A stretch of DNA of 64,000 bases from Lineolata rhizophorae (taxonomy: Eukaryota > Ascomycota > Dothideomycetes > Lineolatales > Lineolataceae), in contig MU001674.1 in the NCBI GenBank assembly GCA_010093515.1, forward strand, positions 606,246-670,245, in the 5' to 3' direction. The position numbers and the translations under genes were made by a program. Shown piece by piece: positions 55,616-64,000 of the stretch. The stretch's first letter is position 1. The number at the start of each line of letters is the position of its first letter. The notes beneath the pieces were generated by a model, which did not search any database, was not told the DNA's origin, and saw only the letters and a list, made by a program, of their open reading frames with translations.

Positions 55616-56078
55616 TTGTCATACAACTCGAAGCCTCTCCAGCCTGCGCCATGTAGCAAAGTGCTTCGCCGAGACTGCGGCCATATTTCTTTTACATTGG
55701 TCATTTATCGTTGATCCATCTGGATCAAGTCTACTTGCATCAAGTAGGAGTTGGATTGGACCTCATTTGAAAAATTGCATTCGCCTGCATTTTCCAAAGT
55801 TGTCAAGTATTAGAATGGCAATTGGTATAGACTCGTGGCTATCTCTTGGTCATGAAAGCTACCGTTCATGATAACCATGAATAGCTACTGCTTCCTGTGA
55901 GGCGCTTATCTTTACTAATAGCATCTAGAGGGCAGAACGCAAAACTACCTGCCAATGAGAGCGGCAGGTCTTCCTGGTTCGTGGTCACGTGTTGCCTAGA
56001 GTCCTTACCGAAGTGCACAGGAGTCACCCGATAGCGGGGATGGCACCAGTATGCCACACGGCGACTCACTGCGATGCG
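55616..56078. promoter_or_regulatory. Spacer upstream of the F-box gene
   Basis: 463 bp between two plus-strand genes. It holds the 3' end of the hypothetical gene and the F-box promoter. In-frame ATGs upstream of the chosen F-box start (for example near 56040) are possible alternative starts. No other feature is visible. Confidence 0.4.
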
Positions 56079-57604
56079 ATGGACAAACTTCCGCTGGAAA
56101 TTATCGCCACCATTGTGGAGCAACTTCCTACTTGTGACCTAAAGACATACGCAACTGTAAACAGCAAATTCCAAGTCGCCGTCGAACGCAAAGCCTTCTG
56201 CAAAATCACCATTGCGAATGTGGAGCTTGAGCATTTTGGTCATGTATTCGAAGCCAGCCATCGTCGAGATGCTCTCCGCGAACTCGTTCTTAATGTTTTC
56301 CTCACCCCTCGTCCACCGAAAATGGAGAATCCACAGTTTGCCGGAGACGAATTACAGCGCGTCTTTTCCGACGCCGAAGAGATTTTGAACGCTACCATGC
56401 TCAAATTTTTCTCGCTATTACACGGCTGGGAATCAAGCACTTCCTCTGCACACAGCAATCTCGACCTAAGCATCACGTGGAATGCGTTTGTGCATAGTGG
56501 CTTTGCAGGCCTTGAGCTCCATAGGCCGTGGGACTTGCCGACTGTAGAAAGGGTTAAGACGTTTACATGTGGTGAAAGCCCTATCATCGACAAAGGGCTG
56601 GTCCGCTTAAGCAGCGTCATGTCAATAGCATCCAAGTTTCCAAACCTTACTAGTCTTAAGGTTTTTGGAAGGGACGAGCGATCTGAATGGGCTAGTTGGC
56701 CACCAGCTAATCAAACTCAGTATTCCGGTAAGTTCGAGTATTGCCTCCAGTATAGCCCCTGTGGATCTTCATTGTGTCTGATTAAGTTATAGACTTCGGC
56801 CATTCGCTTTCCGCATTTGCCATATCAGCCAATACACTTACTTCATTCACTTTAAAATATCCCTCCACCAAACGCTCGGGCGGTCCTTATGTTTACGAGA
56901 CCCATCCTGGCTTACATATCGTCACGAGGGGGCTACATGCTGTCTTTCGCCTTCCAAAGCTGAAGATTTTCGATTTATCAGGCGCTATGATAGTTCTCTG
57001 TTCGGATATCTTTGGTTCAGATGACACCCTATGCTCCGATTGCGCCACGAAAGATGGCGAGCCATTGTGGCCCTCGCTTGAGGTACTTCGCATGAGCAAG
57101 CTCAATTTAGTCCCTCTGTGGCCACCACAATTCATTCGGAGGACGGACTGGAAGGTAGAACCCGAATCGCCCGACGACTTTTTGCTCCCACCCACGTCGT
57201 GCATGCCGCGCGTGGGTCTCGCCCGCGAACAAATCGATTCTGGTGCGTTAAACCAGCTAGCATCATCGGCAGCTCGTTCTATGAGACCAAAATGCATGCC
57301 GAGATTGCAGAAAGCGTTCATAGAGGTATCCAATTGGATTGATCAGGGAATTTCATTTGAATTGAAGACGTCTTCAGAGAAGGTGTATGATTATCGCATC
57401 GACAGTTTTGTGAACAAGAGAGAGGCATCGTATAGGGTTCACCCTTGGTACGAGTGGACCATGCCGCAAGACATATGGCAGCTATGGAAAGAGTGTGCGG
57501 AGATTGACAGACAACCCGTTTCTTGGAGTGAGCGCGAATTATGGGAGGCGAAGTTTCGTTATGGCGCTCCCCCCGGGTACACCACCAGAGGAACAGTAAT
57601 GTAG
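56079..57604 (+). CDS. F-box protein
   Basis: Likely substrate receptor of an SCF ubiquitin ligase. Exons are 56079-56727 and 56793-57604 with a 65-nt intron (GTAAGT...TTATAG) that splits an Asp codon; 486 residues. The F-box is at the very N-terminus: MDKLPLEIIATIVEQLPTCD, then LKTYATVNSKFQVAVERKAF (about 1-42). The rest has Leu-rich stretches that may be irregular leucine-rich repeats (FPNLTSLKVFG; LPKLKIFDLSGAMIVL; WPSLEVLRMSKLNLVPLW), the usual substrate-binding design. The C-terminal part is Trp-rich (WYEWTMPQDIWQLWKECAE). MDKLP was chosen as start because the F-box normally opens the protein. Substrates cannot be guessed. Such genes are numerous and fast-evolving in Sordariomycetes. Confidence 0.85.
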
Positions 57605-58961
57605 AAGAGCCTGACTTCAAGGTCTAGGTTTCCTCTGGTCAATGCTTTTTCTTCCCCAATTTTTCCATCCTTTTCAGTCACTATATCCCTTCTAGCGGAT
57701 TTCCGTCTCACCTATCAAGTGCAAGGCTGGTCTGTATTTCAATATAACAGCATTGCAATCATAAAGGAGTGTATAGTTGCAGAATCTTTCGACCTAATAT
57801 TACGTACAAGGGGCAGAGCGCTTGACCACACGAAAATCCAACAAACCTAAAATCAATCAGGAGTTGGTTGTCGTAGCTGGAGGTACTTTTCGGTGTGACC
57901 ATCAAAAAGGATCGGGCCACCGCTTTACTAGAACAGTGCGTAATGCTGCGACCAGAGCAAGAACTTCACAGAAGACGTAACTGACAGTCCCTCCTTTAGT
58001 CCGTAGCGGAGAATATTAGCACCTTGAAAAGGACGCAAGATACAACCTATTCATGCAGCTTTATTCGGGAGATCCCAACTGGCCCAGTTTCCGCCCCCTT
58101 TATCGTTGTCATGTAAAGAACTGTCGTGGATTTTCATGTAATCACTAGCGGATGCCTCTACACCCCCGCCAAAGGAAAGCACGTGCCCGTTTTAGAGTCC
58201 AAGCGGGCTACTATATAGCATACAACTTCATGCCTTGGGAACGGCTCGTCAGGCAACCATCGAACGCAATATGCGTTTCTAATCTTCAAGTGTGGCTATT
58301 CTACGACATTGCCTCATGAGGCCTAGAAGTACCCTTAATAAGACTTGTCTGTGTCCAATAGATCGCTCTTGGGTTGCTCGTAAGCTCTCGGCTTCAGAAA
58401 AAAAGATATTGAATAATATCAGAGGTACAGCTAAATGATTTCGCTCAGGCTCAGCGCCGGCTCATGCGTGATACTTTGACGTTTAGTTTCAAAGGGAGTG
58501 CTTCAAACACAGTGTCCAAGCGTTAGTTGGGTTTATCACCATTGACATGCAAACCACGAGGAAAACGTTCGTCACTCAGCTCTTGTACTCAGCAACCGAC
58601 AAAACATTCGGTGGTAATAATGTGGTGGGTTTCACATTGTGATAACTTCATAGTGAGGTCACATAGCAAGTGCTACGAGATCAGCCCTTCCGGCCTGCCT
58701 CCTACTAAAAATGGCCAAACTAGGCTTTTACTTAATAGCATCTTGTTGAACGGATGACGCATTCTGTCAGTGTTATACAAATCCGAAACGAACTGAAAAC
58801 CCAACGCCATTCACCAAAGTGTACAATGCATCGAAGTTTGAGGTATCTAGAAGAATGTATCTGCCGTAATCCGAGCAGAAACATTAAACAGTTCCACAAG
58901 CGTCATAAAATATGCTTGAATTTGTGATCTTCGACACACACACAAATACCTGACAGGAGCT
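57605..58961. other. Convergent AT-rich spacer
   Basis: Lies between the 3' ends of the F-box and SPC2 genes. It is AT-rich with frames under 80 codons and no motif, apart from a TACGTA near 57803. It may be decayed repeat DNA, but no element family can be named. Confidence 0.4.
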
Positions 58962-59833
58962 CTAGCCTCTCCTTCTCGCCTTGCCAGCGCCGCTCTTACT
59001 TCCTGACGACGATCCGCTTTTCTTCAACCCCTCCAGAACGTCAGCCATGTCTCCCATCCTCACGCTTTGCATCTTTATGCCTCCAGGCCCAGAGCCGCCT
59101 CCGCCCGAGCCACGGCCGATCTCCTCAACGACGTTGTTCGGGTCCGCGGCACCAATGAATGGGACACTGCTAGCGAGCCATTGCCGGAACGGCTGCTGAG
59201 CGAGGTATCCGTCGGCGTGGAAGAAGCGGGAAAACGGTGCTGAGGCCTTGATCTCCTGGCTTCTGGCAGATAATGGAGGGGCATAAGTGGCAGTGAGATG
59301 GTAGGTTGGATCGTGTTTGTTCGTACGAGAGGCGAGCGTGAGCTACAGTGGGAGAATTCATGTTAGAAAACAGCTCGCCTACTTCAACAGCTCGAGGTCC
59401 GTGGAGAGTGCGCATTGGTCGTCGTGAAGGAATGTATGAGGACGCTCTTACCCGCCCACCGCTTTCGTCCACACCTTGATAGACGACGCCCTTCTCAACT
59501 ATCCATATCCAGTATGTAAACACTCCATTCAGAACGAAGTATGCCGCGACGGCCCATGCTGTCCAGTGCTTCGTTGGCTCCCAACCCAGCGTGTAGTCGT
59601 AGTAGAATGTGACCGCGGCAATCACGACGGCAGAATACCCCAGAGCTAGCCGCACGTCTGTGTTCTTGTGCGACTGCCTGAAGCCTAGGGAGGTGAGGTA
59701 CGGCGCGAGGGCATCGTCCGAGGTGTTCTTGAGATCTACGAAAGTATCCTCGTTAGCTTCTCCCGTACCTAGTTAGAGGTCAAATAGAACAAATACCGGG
59801 AAGGGAGTGAACAGCAATCTTCGATTCTGCCAT
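58962..59833 (-). CDS. spc2: Signal peptidase complex subunit 2
   Basis: Non-catalytic ER membrane subunit of the signal peptidase complex, helping to couple it to the translocon. Minus-strand exons are 59833-59797, 59735-59452 and 59342-58962, with introns of 61 and 109 nt, giving 233 residues. Exon 1 encodes only MAESKIAVHSLP plus one base. The conserved block LKNTSDDALAPYLTSLGFRQ leads to two membrane segments at about 43-60 (GYSAVVIAAVTFYYDY) and 68-90 (WTAWAVAAYFVLNGVFTYWI), the hairpin typical of Spc2/SPCS2. VEKGVVYQG follows, then the cytosolic C-terminal domain (LTLASRTNKHDPTYHL) and a Gly/Ser/Lys-rich tail. The phase of every junction agrees. It shares a 306-bp upstream region with EMC3. 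Confidence 0.92.
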
Positions 59834-60139
59834 GCCGCTCGGGTTCGCATGAAAAGAGTAAATCTCAAAAAATGAGGCCTCGAGACGTGTGAGGCGCTGC
59901 AGGTGGAAGGGTCGCCCGCATCGCGGTTTGGCAATGTGGTCAGAATGCGCTAGGCAGGCACTAAGGTTTCGGCCCCGGAACACCTTCGGCTGCCGGGATA
60001 GTCTAACGGCCTGATGGACGGCTTCCCCTCTGCAGCATCCGACCTTCAACCATCACCATTTTCACGGTGAACGAGGTCCGTCGGGCAGACTCTTTCGACC
60101 TTACCATAGCAGCAGAGCGGTGTCTTCGCGCAGCCAAAG
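59834..60139. promoter_or_regulatory. Bidirectional promoter between SPC2 and EMC3
   Basis: The start codons of two divergent ER membrane genes are only 306 bp apart, so the region must serve both. I see no TATA box or clear unfolded-protein-response element in it. Shared control is inferred from geometry and from related function. Confidence 0.6.
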
Positions 60140-61320
60140 ATGGCGCCACCGGTCGCGCAGACCATCCACCGGGATCCGGCATTATTGTGAGCAGCCTACG
60201 CCAGCTAGCCTCGCAACATTCACGACGCATTCTAATCCTGTCAACAGCTACTGGATCCTGCTGCCTATCACGGTTGTAATGGTGTGTCCATTGCGCCTGG
60301 AATGACCCTCTCCCGTACGACCAGCTCATCGCTCCGTAGATCTTCACCGGTATACTTCGACATTACGCGCAAACCTTGCTCCAGTCCGGTCCGAAGAAGC
60401 AGCCTGTGAGGTTACTGCGACAACAGCGATCGCTCATGCGAGGTGTCAACCTGCGCACGAACGCCAATGTGCTCTCTCCATCTAGTTTCCAGACCCGCAA
60501 GGCATATTTGGTCTCTGCCTTCCAGGACGGGGCGTTCCTTGCGGACCCGGAGAACAGAGGCAAGCCAAGGGGTAACCCAATGTCCGACCCAGCCATGATG
60601 GAAGGCATGATGGGCGGGATGAAAGCGAACGTGGCTATGATGGTGCCACAGACATTGATAATGGGATGGATTAACGCTTTCTTTTCGGGCTTTGTGATTA
60701 GTGCGTTTGCTCCTGCACGCTTGGGTGGATTTTCGCCTTTCTCCGCCACAACGTGGCGTAGCGCTTCATCCACCCTCCAGCCACGTTCTGGACGTGTTTG
60801 GCGCGAACCAGCGCTCAGCTGTATGCCTTCACTGACCTCGTTTCATTTGACGCGTAGTGAAATTGCCGTTCCCCTTGACGCCGCAGTTTAAGTCGATGCT
60901 GCAGTCAGGGGTGGGGACACGAGACCTAGACGTGAGGTGGGTGTCAAGTATGTCTTGGTACTTCCTCACCCTTTTCGGTCTGCAACCGGTTTACACTTTT
61001 ATTCTGGGCAACAACAATGGTATGGTCACCCTGAATATCACGGAACGCATTTTTAGCTCGCTTGAGCCTGCTGGGATCGCCTGCTCAGACGTATCGTTAT
61101 TGCCGATCTCAAGCACTAATATTTCCTTTCTTTTTTTTTTTTCCTAGCCGCGAGCCAAGTTACGCAGCAAATGGCACAGATGAACCCCGGAGCGGGCATG
61201 ATGGGCCCGGACCAAGATCCAGACAAGCTGTTCCTAAGCGAAGCCGAGAATCTTGAGGTGGTGGAGCACCGCTGGATTCTGGACGGGGTAGAGGATCGGC
61301 TGCTCGCGAGGTCAAAGTGA
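60140..61320 (+). CDS. emc3: ER membrane protein complex subunit 3
   Basis: Insertase-type core subunit of the EMC, which places weakly hydrophobic transmembrane helices into the ER membrane; related to Oxa1/Get1. Five exons: 60140-60186, 60248-60281, 60340-60700, 60858-61019 and 61148-61320; introns of 61, 58, 157 and 128 nt all restore the frame. The protein has 258 residues. It starts MAPPVAQTIHRDPALFYWIL; the first membrane segment is YWILLPITVVMIFTGILRHY. A basic cytosolic stretch with QQRSLMRGVNLRTNANVLSP follows, then Met-rich MMEGMMGGMKANVAMMVPQT and the second membrane segment (IMGWINAFFSGFVIMKLPFP). SWYFLTLFGLQPVYTFILG is the third. The Met-rich loop and KLPFPLTPQFKSMLQSG are family hallmarks. 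The exon-4 acceptor (GCGTAG) was fixed by phase. Confidence 0.95.
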
Positions 61321-63646
61321 TTAGAGCGTGGCTTTCGCGGTCCATGGGTCGCGGATCAGACGCAGAAGTGGTTGCATGGCGGGAGCTGAAGGCGTTTCTT
61401 GGTCGTTCTTGAGTGCGTGCGCTTTGCACCATTGGGATCCGACACGCGATCGAGAGATGCGTGACTAGGCTTTTTTTGGCTCTCTGGGACCCTTTTTGGG
61501 ATGGCCGCCAAGCGCTCATCAGATATTCAAGCGCCATCCGCATGTACATATAGTGGGGAAACGCCATCCACGTTCTCGTCCCAGTCTTTCACATCCGGAA
61601 TCGCCGGAGATGGCGCGCGAAAGCATGTCGAAGGGCTGTGCTCCCAAGACCGAACTCGACTGCCGAGACGGTGCTGGTCGTGAAGTTGAGGGCGGAATTG
61701 ACGAACTGAGATATCGTTTTGCTGTCGAGGTGTCTCGCGTCGTCGTGCACTTCGTCCCTCTCACGGCGATGCGCAAGTGAAGACGGACAAGCGCGAAATC
61801 GCAAAGCACCAGCGGGTGTCGAACGCGGGACGTCCAAACAAGTAAACAATCCCCGTCAGCAAAGCTTGCAAAGCTTTCCTCTCCTCAGGTCCCAGCCGCG
61901 GGCGCCCAAAGCCGTGGCATCTCTCAGCGCTCGCCGAAGAGAGCCGTTTCGGGTCGGCCACGGGGCTCCGATCCCTGCCAGCGCCGCTCGCCGCCGTGGC
62001 CCGCCCCTGACGGCATTCTCGCTCGAGTCGCACGTTTCTCATCATCGGCGACATGCTGCCGTTCTACATACCCTCGTACGAGCGATATTGGAGAAAGGCA
62101 AGGAGATTTCCGCGGGCCGGCACGAAGGTTGAGACTAAGGCTGGTGATCTACGGCGTAGCGCCCGGGGCCAAGGCGGGCCGAATCGCGAAGAGCGACGGG
62201 ACGACGGCGGGCGGGGCCCAGCGGGCGCTACGGGCTTGGGCCATTGGCCCGCCCAGCGGCCGCCCGCCGCGCCGCTGCCGCCCGCAGTGAACTACACCAC
62301 CCGTCATCGTACGGTCGCGCCGGCTTGGCGGCGACGACGTGCCTCGAGCCCGCGGCTGCTGGCGTAGGCCGCGATGCCTGCGTTGGGCCTCTGCGGGGAG
62401 TGGGGGGCGTGTGCGGGGTTCCGCAGCCGCCGAAAGGGAGGCACAGTAGCACGTCAATCTTCAGCTCGAGGGTCCTGGCCGGCGGCGCCAGGCACCCACG
62501 CTGCCGTGCCACCCTGTCCGAGAGGGACGCAGGCTGCCTGCTCGGCTGCTGCCAGCCTGGCGCTACAAATGAGGCAGACCTGGCAACCATACCGGCATGC
62601 ACGCCATACCAGCGCCCGTGGCTGCAAAGCTGCGCTGGGGGGGGCAGCGGTGCTGGGCAGTCCGGTGGCTGCTTTGCCCAACTAGGAAGCCGGCCGCCGA
62701 TGCGGCTCAAACTGGCCAATGAGCGGCAGCCGTGTGCCTCCCTGATGCGAACCTGCCGCTCCCTGCGTCCATCCTCTACCACGGCACGCCGTGCGGAGCA
62801 CTCCGTACCTGCACCCCTTCCCCTTCCCGCATGTAACGGGGCCTCACCTTCGCGGGCCCGCCTTCAGCTCGCGTTCGAGCCTTCAGCCACTCTCCGCCCA
62901 CCAGCACGCCTCCCACCGCGGCGCCTCCTTTCTCGCCTATCCATGCCCGGCCCCTCCCAGTTCGCTGGACTGGGTCCGCCCGCAGCCCGCCTGCTTCGCT
63001 CTGCCGATGGATGACTTCCCCCTGCTCCCGTCTGGGCGGCGCGGCCAGACACCCAAGGCCGTCCCACTGGGCCTGACGCCGCGATGTGATCTGCGCATCA
63101 TTCCTCGCTTTCGGGAGCCCATGCGCCGTGGCCGGCCCTTGCCGTGGCCTTCGGTCGCGCGGCCCAGCCCGGACGGCGTCGAGGCGTCCACGGATGACCA
63201 TGTTCTGTTAATGCCAAGCACACCGATGCGGGAAACGCCATACCCTGGAGGGCTGTGAGCGTCGGCAACGTGCAGCAGTTGGGCCGGAAATCACCGGTCA
63301 AACGGCCCCCCAAATCTGGATTCTAGTGGCCGCTTGTAGACCACCCATGAATATTCCCACCCCCCTCTTGAGAATGTTGCGGCTCTTTTGCTCCGCCTAT
63401 TTGCAGCATGTGGATGAGACAGATAAATTCGTGGTGGACGTCCTGTTGTGATGCCGCTCTTCTTCCCTCAAAGGGGCGCAGCAGCAATTCTTCCCTGCAC
63501 TCTATCCTGCGAGCCTGCACAGCAACTGCCGCCGTTCGCCCTACCAAACGCCCCATCCGTGCACCGCCTCACTTATCCATCTATCCATTGCGACTGGATG
63601 TCACCGTCCTTTTCCCGGCTCTCCACTGTATACATTCGCTCGACGG
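61321..63646. other. GC-rich spacer right of EMC3
   Basis: Frames on both strands are short or Arg/Pro/Ala-rich. A minus-strand frame at 61589-61849 has one protein-like segment but no motif or splice support. 62100-63300 is strongly GC-rich, like the promoter regions elsewhere in the window. No gene is supported. Confidence 0.4.
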
Positions 63647-63653
63647 TATATAA
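63647..63653 (+). promoter_or_regulatory. TATA box candidate TATATAA
   Basis: TATATAA in a GGTATATAATC context, followed by CT-rich sequence and, about 60 bp on, by a short upstream frame (63706, about 43 codons). It precedes the candidate gene start near the right edge. Confidence 0.4.
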
Positions 63654-63913
63654 TCTTTCCCCCAACGGGTGAAAACTTGCCGTCAGCACAGTCGAACTCC
63701 AACAAATGTGTGTCCAGCACCCTTCTCAATCCTCTATATTTTCTTCTCAGTTGCTTATGGTCGACGACCAGCACCTGCACGGAACTCCACCAAAGTGGCG
63801 AGGAGGCCCTGCCCATTACAATTGTCGAGTCACTTGAAAGTTCTTGATAACGTCACCGCTCAGCGACCTTCTCAATCGAGTTGTTGCTTTGCTTTTATTG
63901 TGCAAAGTGCGCA

Positions 63914-64000
63914 ATGGCGATCGAAACTTGCAGCGCTTTCTCGGATCTTCCGCAAATCGAGTTATACGCCCAAGATGAGCGCGCGTACGGTTCTGGAAGC
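63914..64000 (+). CDS. Possible gene start, cut by the window edge
   Basis: An ATG at 63914 opens a frame to the edge (MAIETCSAFSDLPQIELYAQ). A second ATG at 63974, with A at -3, opens another frame (MSARTVLE). Both lie downstream of a TATA box and a CT-rich leader. Which one is used, or whether a real gene starts here, cannot be told from 87 bases; no product is proposed. Confidence 0.25.
   Translation, partial: MAIETCSAFSDLPQIELYAQDERAYGSGS

Noticed and set aside
61589-61849. 86-codon minus-strand frame with a Ser/Thr/Ala-rich helix-like segment
   Set aside because: No start context, no conserved motif, and overlapping frames on both strands.
1-64000. CRISPR arrays, bacterial operons, phage or integrated virus-like elements
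   Set aside because: No regularly spaced repeats, no polymerase, capsid or integrase motifs, and no long terminal repeats were seen; the window is ordinary fungal chromosome.

Overview
The window is nuclear DNA of a filamentous ascomycete, most likely a Sordariomycete. The signs are mostly short introns (52-75 nt is usual) with GT-AG ends and CTAAC/GCTGAC branch points, GC-rich coding sequence, long pyrimidine-rich 5' regions, and the gene set: class IV chitin synthase, fungal DUF6914, Dnm1-type dynamin and Pezizomycotina C2H2 proteins. I could not place genus or species. Sixteen protein-coding genes are supported, most with splice sites that join in frame; one further gene probably starts at the right edge. 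All functions come from motifs recognised by eye.

Layout, left to right. 1-12 kb: a class IV chitin synthase (+), a small DUF6914 gene (-) and a WD40 protein (+), separated by GC-rich spacers. 15-21 kb: a membrane-anchored alpha/beta-hydrolase peptidase (-) and a six-exon glycine-rich RRM protein (-). 21-24.6 kb: a long spacer with no gene I can support. 24.6-29.5 kb: a conserved hypothetical (+), inorganic pyrophosphatase (+) and mitochondrial ribosomal protein mL53 (-), the last two convergent. 30-38.7 kb: an ankyrin/AAA+ ClpB-like protein (-), the mitochondrial fission dynamin Dnm1 (-) and a PEBP-family protein with a signal peptide (+). 39-49 kb: two C2H2 zinc-finger proteins (-) that share an architecture. 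50-54 kb: an AT-richer, gene-poor stretch holding a tiny three-exon gene for a secreted cysteine-rich protein (-) and an RNA polymerase III-like unit. 54-61.3 kb: a conserved hypothetical (+), an F-box protein (+), and a head-to-head pair of ER membrane genes, SPC2 (-) and EMC3 (+), sharing a 306-bp promoter. 61.3-64 kb: GC-rich spacer ending at a TATA box and a candidate gene start cut by the edge.

There is no operon-like or biosynthetic cluster; most genes are housekeeping. Functional links are limited to the ER pair (signal peptidase complex and EMC) and a loose mitochondrial theme (mL53, Dnm1, possibly a mitochondrial form of pyrophosphatase, and a ClpB/Skd3-like AAA+). I found no intact transposon, CRISPR array, rRNA or canonical tRNA. 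The best candidate for something undescribed is the 87-residue secreted eight-cysteine protein at 51808-52198, which is split over exons too short to stand out as an open frame.
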